From CAZKCI01 sp964551475 (lineage in GTDB: Bacteria > Auribacterota > Erginobacteria > Erginobacterales > CAZKCI01), in the NCBI GenBank assembly GCA_964551475.1, contig CAZKCI010000124.1, forward strand, positions 1-7,763: a stretch of DNA of 7,763 bases. Direction: 5' to 3'. Below are positions 1 through 5,936 of this stretch, one piece after another. Made by a program: the position numbers and the translations under genes. Under the pieces are notes generated by a model that worked only from the letters and a program-made list of their open reading frames with translations, was not told the DNA's origin and made no database searches. Numbering within the stretch: position 1 is the first letter of the stretch; each line of letters opens with the position of its first letter.

Positions 1-654
1 GACGAAGAGGGGGCGCAGGATAACCGCCGAGGCTTTGACCGGGCCGAAATAGCGGCTGTCCGGTCCGCGGGTTCGGTTGTCGCCGAGGAGAAACACGCCG
101 TCCGGAGGGATCGTCCATCTCTTCCCGTCCGCCGAAAACGAGTCCGGACCGACCGCGGCCACCCTCTTCACCAGGCGGGACGGGCCGGAGCGGGGGTTCC
201 TGGCGACCACGACCTCCCCCCGATAGGGCGGGGAGAGGCGCTGGATGAAGCGGTCGGCGATGAGAACATCCCCGTCGAGAAGAGACGGTTCCATCGACTG
301 CCCTGCCACCTCCACAGCAGGAAGAATCTCCCAGCGGAGGAAGAGGCCGAGCACCAGACCGGCACTATAAAAGGCGAGCGACGGCAGAAACCGCGGACGT
401 GAGCGCGAGAGCCGAGTCGAGCGGAAGGCGGCCGCGGCGATGGCAAGGCGGAAGGCAACGAGCAGGGCGACCGCCGCCCCCAGGTTCAAACGCGAGATGA
501 CGACGCCGGCGAGAAAAAGAAAATGGAGGAGAAAAAATCCCGCCCCCCGCAACGGGAGGCCACCGTAGCAGTGACCCAACCCCGGCATTACCAGGGAGAG
601 GAAAAAAGCCGGATAGGTGCGGGGAGAGGGCATCGGCGCAGAGCAAGAGGCCAT
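1..654 (-). CDS. lepB: Signal peptidase I (S26 family), C-terminus cut by window edge
   Basis: Membrane serine protease that removes signal peptides from exported proteins on the outer side of the inner membrane. The 218 visible residues contain the SPase I boxes in order: V-A-G-Q-S120-M-E-P with the nucleophile Ser120, L-V-K163-R-V with the general-base Lys163, and G191-D-N-R..G-P-D-S-R-Y-F-G-P-V, after which the window ends. Residues 17-110 form an N-terminal membrane region with about three hydrophobic segments. It begins with M-P-G-L-G-H-C-Y-G-G, close to the PGLGQ-Y-G motif found at the N-terminus of some bacterial signal peptidases and small membrane proteins. Only about 28 residues separate Lys163 from GDN, so the catalytic domain is compact, lacking the large insert of E. 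coli LepB. The start is uncertain: ATG 654 directly follows an in-frame TGA and has no Shine-Dalgarno sequence; ATG 633 (residue 8) has none either. A terminator hairpin lies just upstream. The function is firm; the symbol is by family. Confidence 0.9.
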   Translation of the reverse strand, partial: MASCSAPMPSPRTYPAFFLSLVMPGLGHCYGGLPLRGAGFFLLHFLFLAGVVISRLNLGAAVALLVAFRLAIAAAAFRSTRLSRSRPRFLPSLAFYSAGLVLGLFLRWEILPAVEVAGQSMEPSLLDGDVLIADRFIQRLSPPYRGEVVVARNPRSGPSRLVKRVAAVGPDSFSADGKRWTIPPDGVFLLGDNRTRGPDSRYFGPVKASAVILRPLFV

Positions 655-660
655 TCAGGA

Positions 661-699
661 AAGCAAAACAGGGAGCGGGCGCTTGACGCGCCCGCTCCC
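661..699 (-). terminator. Rho-independent terminator of the cysteine-rich peptide gene
   Basis: A perfect 12-bp GC-rich stem (arms 671-682 and 688-699, 5-nt loop) lies 29 nt beyond the stop codon at 729-731. Read on the minus strand it is followed by TGTTTTGCTTT, a short interrupted T tract. There is no T tract on the plus-strand side, so it acts on minus-strand transcription. It ends only a few nucleotides before the signal peptidase start, so that gene either relies on read-through or has a promoter hidden in this region. Confidence 0.75.
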
Positions 700-728
700 C
701 GCCTGCTGGTGATCCGTTGACGGGAGGC

Positions 729-983
729 CTAGATCAGCTGGTAGGTCCCCATGCAATCCCAATTGCTCTCGCAGACGAAATTCCCGTCGCATTGGAAACC
801 TACGGCGACGCACGTGAAGACGCCCTGGCCACCGCAGGCGTAGCCTCCGGAACAGTCATACGTTTGGGAGCAAGAGAAAGTTTGCGGATCGCTCACGCCC
901 GCGCAACCGGCGGAGGCGCGGACCGGACGGCCGAAGGCCCCCACAACGCTGTTGGCGATTTTTTCGATATCCTGTGGACGCAT
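729..983 (-). CDS. Cysteine-rich small peptide, candidate RiPP precursor
   Basis: I do not recognise this 84-residue protein as a named family. Residues 1-26 have no cysteine and no signal peptide; D-I-E-K-I-A-N-S-V-V-G-A-F (5-17) looks like an amphipathic leader-type helix. Residues 27-84 hold eight cysteines (27, 38, 44, 50, 58, 65, 71, 77). The last seven each sit two residues after an aromatic: FSC, YDC, YAC, FTC, FQC, FVC, WDC. The first three and last three are spaced exactly six residues apart, with FTC between. The region is rich in Gly, Ser, Asn and Asp. Leader plus repetitive Cys core suits a ribosomally made, post-translationally modified peptide (thioether, aryl-Cys or disulfide), but no maturase is visible. 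A disulfide-rich structural or metal-binding peptide is the alternative. The gene has its own promoter, RBS and terminator. Coding status is well supported; function is inference. Confidence 0.8.
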   Translation of the reverse strand: MRPQDIEKIANSVVGAFGRPVRASAGCAGVSDPQTFSCSQTYDCSGGYACGGQGVFTCVAVGFQCDGNFVCESNWDCMGTYQLI

Positions 984-988
984 GTCTG

Positions 989-995
989 CCTCCTT
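989..995 (-). promoter_or_regulatory. Strong ribosome binding site of the cysteine-rich peptide
   Basis: The minus strand reads AAGGAGG followed by five nucleotides (CAGAC) and then the ATG at 983. This is a near-consensus Shine-Dalgarno at good spacing. It fixes the start of the small gene and is strong evidence that this short ORF is translated. Confidence 0.85.
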
Positions 996-1030
996 TTTGC
1001 GAAACCATTTTTACGTATCTTGGAGCCTAT

Positions 1031-1056
1031 ATTATACCAAGGCCAAAAGATTTCAA
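1031..1056 (-). promoter_or_regulatory. Extended -10 promoter for the cysteine-rich peptide gene
   Basis: In an AT-rich gap between the epimerase stop and the small gene, the minus strand has a consensus TATAAT (complement of 1031-1036) preceded by TGG, giving an extended -10 of the TGnTATAAT type. A TTGAAA (complement of 1051-1056) lies upstream, but with only 14 nt of spacing, so the extended -10 probably matters more than the -35. Initiation near 1024 would give a leader of about 40 nt before the ATG at 983. This makes the small gene an independent transcription unit. Confidence 0.6.
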
Positions 1057-1079
1057 GCTATAATTGTAATGCCTCATTA

Positions 1080-2195
1080 TTAACTGACCAGCCCCTTCTC
1101 CCTCAGTTCCCGCGTGGCCTGTTCCACTTTGTCCGCGGCCGGTACCGTCTCCGACCACTCGATCAGCTCGCGCATCCCGTCCTCCAGGCTCACGTGGGGC
1201 TCGAAGCCGAGGCGGCTCCGGATCTTCCCGATGTCGGAGAAGCAGTGGCGAACGTCGCCTTTGCGGAACTTCCCCAGCACCTCGGGCTTGAGGGAGAGGC
1301 CGAGGAGGCGGTTCAGGGTGACGGCGATGTCGAGGACGGTCACCTGGCGGCCCGCCCCCACGTTGAAGATCTGGTAGTCGGCCTGCGGATTCTCCATCGA
1401 CAGGATGTTCGCGCGGACGATGTCGTGCACGGAGATGAAGTCGCGGCTCTGCTTCCCGTCTTCATAGACCAGCGGCCGGTTCCGGTTTTTGAGCCGGCTC
1501 ATGAAGATAGCCGCCACGCCGGTGTAGGGGTTGGAGAGGGACTGGCGGGGGCCGAAGACGTTGAAGCGCCTCAGCGCCACCACCGGGATCTTGTAGACCG
1601 TCCCGACATTGATCACCATGTCCTCCTGGTCCTTCTTGGAGAGGGCGTAGATCGAGGTGATCTCCTGAACCTTGGACTCCGGGGTGGGTATGGGGACAAC
1701 GGTGGCGGAACAGGAGGGGCAGTGGAGCTCCCAGTCGCCCCGGGTCATTTGCTCTTCGCTCCGAAGCTTCGGAGAGACCGGCCCGCACTTCGGGCAGCGG
1801 TAGGCCCCTTCCCCGTAGGTGGACATCGAGGAGGCGACCACGAGCTTCTTAACCGGACGCTGGCGGTTGACCAGGATGTCGAGGAGATTGGCGGTTCCCA
1901 GCGTGTTCACCTCCATATAGCGGCGGATCTGGTACATCGACTGGCCGACGCCGACCATCGCCGCTTCGTGGTGGATGACCTCCATTCCCTCCGTCGCCTT
2001 GGCCAAAGCCTCGTAATCCCGGACATCGCCCTTGACGAACTCCGCCTCCTTATTGAGATAGGGAGGAGGCTGGCCGCCGGGGTGGACCTGGGGCTCGAGG
2101 TTGTCGAAGATGCGCACCCGATGTCCGAGCTTTATGAGCTCGTCCACCAGGAAACTGCCGATGAAACCGGCGCCGCCGGTGACGAGAATCTTCAT
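1080..2195 (-). CDS. NAD-dependent epimerase/dehydratase (extended SDR) with zinc-ribbon insert
   Basis: Cytoplasmic nucleotide-sugar epimerase or dehydratase, 371 residues, of the extended SDR family (GalE/WcaG-like). It has the Rossmann glycine motif G7-G-A-G-F-I-G13 and D31 after the second strand, suited to NAD(H) ribose binding. It also has G56-D57-V near the adenine site, the Ser/Thr region S122-S-M-S-T-Y127, and catalytic Y183-x3-K187. R-R-F-N-V-F-G-P-R (209-217) and D252-F-I-S-V-H-D-I are standard substrate-domain motifs. Unusual is an insert after TYGEG: C134-x2-C137 and C159-x2-C162, a zinc-ribbon-like pair between the catalytic Ser/Thr region and the YxxxK. The start is supported by an AAAGGAGA Shine-Dalgarno (complement of 2201-2208) five nucleotides upstream. 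It probably supplies a sugar nucleotide for the glycan functions encoded nearby; the exact substrate cannot be read. Confidence 0.9.
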   Translation of the reverse strand: MKILVTGGAGFIGSFLVDELIKLGHRVRIFDNLEPQVHPGGQPPPYLNKEAEFVKGDVRDYEALAKATEGMEVIHHEAAMVGVGQSMYQIRRYMEVNTLGTANLLDILVNRQRPVKKLVVASSMSTYGEGAYRCPKCGPVSPKLRSEEQMTRGDWELHCPSCSATVVPIPTPESKVQEITSIYALSKKDQEDMVINVGTVYKIPVVALRRFNVFGPRQSLSNPYTGVAAIFMSRLKNRNRPLVYEDGKQSRDFISVHDIVRANILSMENPQADYQIFNVGAGRQVTVLDIAVTLNRLLGLSLKPEVLGKFRKGDVRHCFSDIGKIRSRLGFEPHVSLEDGMRELIEWSETVPAADKVEQATRELREKGLVS

Positions 2196-2215
2196 GGGTA
2201 TCTCCTTTCCTGACT

Positions 2216-2254
2216 ACGAATTACGCGAATTTTTAACTGCAAATTTCGCGAATT
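2216..2254. repeat. Short AATTCGCG-type repeats, possible dispersed intergenic element
   Basis: CGCGAATT occurs at 2224-2231 and again at 2247-2254, preceded by a truncated CGAATT at 2217-2222. On the minus strand the block reads as AATTCGCG units separated by a GCAGTTAAA-like spacer. Similar ATTCGCG/ATTCGTG strings recur between genes in various bacterial genomes (from memory, not searched), so this may be one copy of a dispersed element. Confidence 0.35.
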
Positions 2255-2349
2255 GCCGACCTCGGATTAAAATGCGCTCTCCCGCGTGCATCTTGTTTCA
2301 TCGCCAATGAAAATCGGCGCCGCGATCCGAGCCGACCCGGAACGGTCCA

Positions 2350-2377
2350 TTGGATTATTCCCCATCCGAATTAATAT
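2350..2377 (+). promoter_or_regulatory. Weak promoter candidate for the glycosyltransferase pair
   Basis: TTGGAT (2350-2355) and TAATAT (2372-2377) are separated by 16 nt, about 70 nt upstream of the first glycosyltransferase start. The region is AT-rich relative to its surroundings. A second possibility is TGCTATCCT near 2400, an extended -10-like string without a matching -35. Confidence 0.3.
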
Positions 2378-2446
2378 GCAACGGAAAACCCAGGCTTTTT
2401 TGCTATCCTTGTCTCCGACGATCGAACCGACTCACCCTATCCGTTT

Positions 2447-4171
2447 ATGCCCTTGTCTCCATCCACCATCTCGAAGACCAGCGCCCTGCTGACGGCGGCG
2501 CTCGCCGTCGTCTGCTGCCTCTCCCCTCTCGCCTTCCGCAACCTCCTCGTGCCCGACGAGTACCGCTACGCCGAAATCGCCCGGGAGATGCTCGCCGGCG
2601 GCGACTGGGTGACGCCCCGCCAGGCCGGTCTCCGCTACTTCGAAAAACCTCCCTTGGCGGCCTGGCTGGGCGGGCTGGCGATGGCCGCCTTCGGCCCAAA
2701 CCCCTTCGCCGCCCGCCTCCCCTCCGCCCTCTCGGCCCTCCTCCTCGCGCTTGCGCTCACCGCCCTCTTCCGCCGGATGGGCGGGGAGAAGGCTGCGGCC
2801 GACACCGCGGGCTTGATTTTTCTCTCCTCCGCCCTGCCCGGCGCGTTGGCCCAGACCAACCTGGTCGACCTCCCCCTGGCCTGCTGCCTCACGCTGTCCC
2901 TGGCGGCCTTCTACTTCGCCGACACGGAAAAGCGTCCTTCCCGCCGGATGCTCTTCCTCCTCCTCGCCGGCGCCGCGGCGGGCGGCGCTTTCCTGGCCAA
3001 GGGTTTTCTCGCTTTCGTCATCCCCGCGCTCGTCGTCTTCCCCTTTCTGCTCTGGGAAAAGCGCGGGTGGGATTTCTTTTCCCATCTCCCCCCCATCATA
3101 CTCGCCGCGCTCGCGGCCATCCTCCCCTGGGCGATCCTGATCCACCGCGCCGAGTCGACCTTCTGGGACTATTTCATCATCACCGAGCACATCCAGCGGT
3201 TCCTGGGCGCCTCCTTCGCCCAGCACACCGAGCCGTTCTGGTTCTTCCTCCCCGTCCTCGCCTGGGGACTCATCCCCTGGCTCTTCCTTCTGCCCGCAGC
3301 CTGGCCGTCCTGGAGCTCTTCCCGGCCGTTTCGTTTTCTCGCCTGCTGGGTCGTCTTCCCCTTCCTCTTCTTCTCCCTCTCCGAGGGCAAGCTCGCCACC
3401 TACATCCTCCCCTGCCTCCCCGCCGGCGCCCTCCTCCTCGCCCGCGGACTCAACCGTTCTCTGGCGGAGGGGAGAAGCGGGTGGTTCGACGCCGCCGCCC
3501 GCGCTCTCGCCGCGCTCATCCTCCTCCTGTCTCTGGCCTTTCTCGTCTTTCAGTTCGCCCGCCCCTACGACGCCCCCTATGTCCGGGGCGAGGAAGGGAA
3601 GCTGGCGATCGCCGTCGCCGGTCTCCTCGCCTGGGCTTTTCTCTCCTTCCGTTCCGCGGAGGCGAAGAGCCCCCCGGTGAAAATCCGCCTCTTCGCTTCG
3701 GGCGCCCTGATCGCCCTTGCCGTCGTCGGCCTGGCCATCCCCCGGCGGGTCCAAGAGTACCGCTCCCCCGGCCGTCTCCTGGAACGGAACCGCGATCGCC
3801 TCCTTCCCTCCTCAACGATCTTCACTACGGTGGAGACCGCCGCCGCCGCGGCCTGGCATCTGCGGCGGTCCGACGAGAGGCTGTTGATCGTCGACGACGA
3901 AGGCGAGCTCGCCTTCGGCCTCTCCTTCCCGGAGGCCCGGTCCCGCTACCTGGACTGGGCCGCCTTCGGGAGGGCCGTGGCGGCGCTCGATCCGAGCCTT
4001 CCCGCCGCCGTGATCGTTCCCAAGGATTTCTATCTCGGCAACGTTCCCCGTTTCCCGTTGTATGATTACCGCGACGAGATAAGCGGATTTGTTTTACTCT
4101 GGTTCTCTCCCCGAACGGATAACCAACCGGAAACAGATCAGGCGCAAACCCGCGACCGAGCCGTTCCGTAG
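2447..4171 (+). CDS. ArnT/PMT-like polytopic membrane glycosyltransferase (first copy)
   Basis: Predicted inner-membrane GT-C glycosyltransferase of the ArnT/PMT type (PF02366/PF13231-like), 574 residues, transferring a sugar from a polyprenyl-phosphate donor to a periplasmic acceptor such as a lipid or glycan. After a first hydrophobic segment (11-30), the first periplasmic loop carries V-P-D37-E-Y-R-Y-A-E-I-A-R-E-M. The acidic pair there is the expected catalytic/metal site. It is followed by F-E-K-P-P-L (65-70), typical of ArnT. Further ArnT-like motifs are F-L-A-K-G (182-186), E-H-I-Q-R-F (247-252) and S-E-G-K-L-A-T-Y-I-L-P (312-322). About a dozen hydrophobic segments precede a soluble C-terminal region from roughly 432. 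No clear Shine-Dalgarno precedes the ATG, but it is the only sensible start. The hydrophilic tail after W552-F-S-P ends in a TAG supplied by a palindromic repeat, so the C-terminus may be recently altered. The sugar and acceptor are unknown. Confidence 0.85.
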   Translation: MPLSPSTISKTSALLTAALAVVCCLSPLAFRNLLVPDEYRYAEIAREMLAGGDWVTPRQAGLRYFEKPPLAAWLGGLAMAAFGPNPFAARLPSALSALLLALALTALFRRMGGEKAAADTAGLIFLSSALPGALAQTNLVDLPLACCLTLSLAAFYFADTEKRPSRRMLFLLLAGAAAGGAFLAKGFLAFVIPALVVFPFLLWEKRGWDFFSHLPPIILAALAAILPWAILIHRAESTFWDYFIITEHIQRFLGASFAQHTEPFWFFLPVLAWGLIPWLFLLPAAWPSWSSSRPFRFLACWVVFPFLFFSLSEGKLATYILPCLPAGALLLARGLNRSLAEGRSGWFDAAARALAALILLLSLAFLVFQFARPYDAPYVRGEEGKLAIAVAGLLAWAFLSFRSAEAKSPPVKIRLFASGALIALAVVGLAIPRRVQEYRSPGRLLERNRDRLLPSSTIFTTVETAAAAAWHLRRSDERLLIVDDEGELAFGLSFPEARSRYLDWAAFGRAVAALDPSLPAAVIVPKDFYLGNVPRFPLYDYRDEISGFVLLWFSPRTDNQPETDQAQTRDRAVP

Positions 4172-4200
4172 CCGCGGACCTAAAAGGTCCGCGCCTACGG
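4166..4200. repeat. 35-bp palindromic dispersed repeat, copy 1
   Basis: Two 16-nt arms (4166-4181 and 4185-4200) pair with one C-C mismatch around an AAA loop. The inner part is CGCGGACCT...AGGTCCGCG and the outer part CCGTAG...CTACGG. The TAG stop of the first glycosyltransferase (4169-4171) lies inside the left arm. A second copy with the same core lies near 7494. It is not followed by a T tract, so it resembles a REP-like element more than a classic terminator, though it could protect or process the mRNA between the two glycosyltransferase genes. Confidence 0.8.
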
Positions 4201-4215
4201 GATGCCCCACCGCTT

Positions 4216-4220
4216 AGGGA
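4216..4220 (+). promoter_or_regulatory. Ribosome binding site that decides the second glycosyltransferase start
   Basis: AGGGA lies five nucleotides before the ATG at 4226. The in-frame ATG at 4202 has only the palindromic repeat directly upstream and no Shine-Dalgarno, so 4226 is preferred. Confidence 0.55.
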
Positions 4221-4225
4221 AAACC

Positions 4226-5836
4226 ATGCACAGCCGTTATCCCCCCTGGCTCATCCTGCTCAGCATCCTCCCGCTCCTCGCCGGGATCGTTGGCCATGAC
4301 CTCTGGACGCCGGACGAGCCCCGGGAAGCCGAGATCGCCCTCGAGATGGCCGAGGGAAAATCCCCCCTCGTCCCCACGCTGGCCGGCGCCCCCTTCGTGG
4401 AAAAGCCCCCTCTCTACTACTGGATCTCCGCACTCTCCCTGAAGACACTGGGCCGACTGATCGGGATGACCGCCGCCGCCCGCGCGGTTTCGGCCCTCGC
4501 CGGACTCCTCACGCTTCTCATCCTCTATCTGGCGGCGGGCGAAACGCTGGGAAAACCGCGGGGACTGGCCGCCGCCCTGGTCCTGGCCTCTCTGTACGGA
4601 TTTTTCTACGCCTCCCACTGGATACTGATGGACGGCCTCCTGATGTTCTTCATCGCCGCCGCCGTCCTCCTCCTCCACGACGGGCTGGAGCGGGACCGTC
4701 CCCTCTGCCTGGCCAGCGCCGGCCTCTTCGGCGGGCTGGCCTTCCTGACCAAGGGGCCGATCGCCTTCGTCCTCATCGCTCCCTTCTGGGCGGCCCTTCT
4801 CTTTTCGGGCCGGGCGGCCCGGCGCCGTCGGCCCATCGCCCTCATCGCGGGTTTCCTGCTCCTGGTCGGTCCCGCCCTCGCCTGGATGGCCGCATACCGC
4901 GCGGCCGGAGGCGAGGAACTCTGGCGGGAGTGGTGGGTGCAGAACCAGTTCGGGAGGTTAGCCGGGAAGGCGGGCGGGCATGAGCGGGGGATTCTCTACT
5001 ACTTCGGCGCGCTCCCCTACGTCATCCTCCCCTGGACTTTCGCCTTCCTCGGCTGGATCGTCCACCGGAGGATGCGGAAAATGCCGGAGGCGGGGCCGGA
5101 GCGCCGACTCCTCATCGCCGCCGCCGCCGGCGCGCTGGGAGGTTTCATTCTCCTCTCCATCCCGGGATCGAAGCGGGAGACCTACCTCTTCCCCCTCCTT
5201 CCCGCCTTCGCCCTCCTCGTCGTCCGGGCCATGGAGGATCCTCTGCCTTGGGTGAAGTGGTCGCTCCGGGTCTTCTCCATCCTCCTGATCGCGGTTCTCG
5301 CCGCTTTCGCCTTCCTCACTCCCGTCTGGACGGCCGGGCGGCTGTCCGTCGCCGGGGGGTTCCGATGGGCGGCGCTGGCCGGGGGGTTGGCGGCGGCCCT
5401 CTCCTATCTCCGTTTCCGAAGAGACTCGCTCGCCCAGACCGCTTCCGTCGCCGCCTGCTTCTACCTGACGGCGGCCGTCGCCGGCTTTCCCCTGATCGAC
5501 CGCTACAAGAGCTACGGCCCGGCGGTGAGCGAGCTGGCGGACGCGATCCCTCCGGAAGCGGCGGGCCGGGTCTGCATTTTTCTGTCCGACGAGACCAACC
5601 TCGCCATGTTCTCCTGGTATCGGGGCCTCCAGCTCGAGGACGTCCGCGGAGTGGAGCGACTGGGCCGGATACTCACGGGCGAAGACGAACGCTATTCCTG
5701 GGTGATCTCGGCCGGCCGCAATTTCCCCCCGCCCGATTTCACCCTTCCCTCCTTCCGCATCGTCAAAGAGGTGACGATGGGCCGCCGACGGAGCCTCCTC
5801 CTCGTCACCGGTTCGGTTGAACCACTGATCCCCTGA
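4226..5836 (+). CDS. ArnT/PMT-like polytopic membrane glycosyltransferase (second copy)
   Basis: Predicted GT-C inner-membrane glycosyltransferase, 536 residues from the preferred ATG (544 from 4202), paralogous to the gene just upstream. After the first membrane segment (8-24) the external loop has T-P-D30-E-P-R-E-A-E-I-A-L-E-M, the ArnT-type acidic site. It is followed by G-A-P-F-V-E-K-P-P-L-Y-Y-W (54-66). Later motifs are F-L-T-K-G-P (173-178), the loop W236-W-V-Q-N-Q-F-G-R, and S311-I-P-G-S-K-R-E-T-Y-L-F-P, the equivalent of the conserved Ser/Lys-rich loop. About twelve hydrophobic segments are followed by a soluble C-terminal region from about 424. The 54-nt gap from the first copy holds the palindromic repeat; co-transcription is likely. 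The pair may add two different sugars, or the same sugar to two acceptors; neither can be read from sequence. Overall family assignment is firm. Confidence 0.85.
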   Translation: MHSRYPPWLILLSILPLLAGIVGHDLWTPDEPREAEIALEMAEGKSPLVPTLAGAPFVEKPPLYYWISALSLKTLGRLIGMTAAARAVSALAGLLTLLILYLAAGETLGKPRGLAAALVLASLYGFFYASHWILMDGLLMFFIAAAVLLLHDGLERDRPLCLASAGLFGGLAFLTKGPIAFVLIAPFWAALLFSGRAARRRRPIALIAGFLLLVGPALAWMAAYRAAGGEELWREWWVQNQFGRLAGKAGGHERGILYYFGALPYVILPWTFAFLGWIVHRRMRKMPEAGPERRLLIAAAAGALGGFILLSIPGSKRETYLFPLLPAFALLVVRAMEDPLPWVKWSLRVFSILLIAVLAAFAFLTPVWTAGRLSVAGGFRWAALAGGLAAALSYLRFRRDSLAQTASVAACFYLTAAVAGFPLIDRYKSYGPAVSELADAIPPEAAGRVCIFLSDETNLAMFSWYRGLQLEDVRGVERLGRILTGEDERYSWVISAGRNFPPPDFTLPSFRIVKEVTMGRRRSLLLVTGSVEPLIP

Positions 5837-5838
5837 TC

Positions 5839-5863
5839 GAGGTGTCATGGGAGGTGATCATGG
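5839..5863 (+). promoter_or_regulatory. Tandemly duplicated RBS-start-codon module
   Basis: GAGGTGTCATGG (5839-5850) is followed directly by GAGGTGATCATGG (5851-5863). Each copy contains a Shine-Dalgarno-like GAGGTG and an ATG four or five nucleotides after GAGG. The two ATGs (5847 and 5860) are 13 nt apart and therefore open different frames. The second copy, read with the preceding bases as GGGAGGTGATC-ATG, is one of the best Shine-Dalgarno matches in the window, yet neither ATG leads into the long downstream gene without a stop. Confidence 0.55.
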
Positions 5864-5936
5864 CTGTTTGGCTTTATCAGATGACATCAAATCGGGGAGG
5901 CGGGAGGAGGAGGGACGGTGGCAAATTGTCAAATAA
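5847..5936 (+). CDS. Possible 29-residue leader peptide, upstream frame 1
   Basis: This frame starts 10 nt after the stop of the second glycosyltransferase, with GAGGTG just upstream. It begins M-G-G-D-H-G-C-L-A-L-S and ends W-Q-I-V-K, with its TAA at 5934-5936, six nucleotides before the 46-bp palindrome. It is in the same frame as the long ATPase gene but separated from it by this stop. The peptide matches no family I know. It could be a regulatory leader, or the relic of an older N-terminus of the ATPase. Translation is unproven. Confidence 0.3.
   Translation: MGGDHGCLALSDDIKSGRREEEGRWQIVK

Larger units (their letters stand above)
2196..2446. other. Divergent intergenic region between epimerase and first glycosyltransferase
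   Basis: This is the shared upstream region of two divergently transcribed genes, and it is clearly more AT-rich than its flanks. It holds the epimerase RBS, a set of AATTCGCG-type repeats (2216-2254), and a weak plus-strand promoter candidate near 2350-2377. I see no convincing small gene here; short plus-strand reading frames in it lack a credible RBS. Confidence 0.6.

Noticed and set aside
1059..1064. Plus-strand TATAAT as a promoter
   Set aside because: It points into the epimerase on the wrong strand and has no -35 or downstream plus-strand gene.
717..2213. Long open frame on the plus strand (498 codons)
   Set aside because: It lies antisense to the cysteine-rich peptide and the epimerase, both supported by motifs and ribosome binding sites. 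Its product shows no family signature and is a by-product of high GC content.
2432..3754. Minus-strand open frame of 440 codons
   Set aside because: Antisense to the first glycosyltransferase, Gly/Glu-rich repetitive composition, no RBS or domain.
2350..4065. Plus-strand open frame of 571 codons overlapping the first glycosyltransferase
   Set aside because: The product is Arg/Pro-rich low complexity, the usual signature of a shifted frame in GC-rich DNA; the ArnT-like frame carries the real motifs.
4166..4200. Hairpin repeats as part of a CRISPR array
   Set aside because: Only two copies over 3 kb apart, with genes between them and no regular spacers.
4202..4225. Upstream ATG of the second glycosyltransferase
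   Set aside because: No Shine-Dalgarno precedes it because the palindromic repeat abuts it; ATG 4226 has AGGGA at proper spacing.
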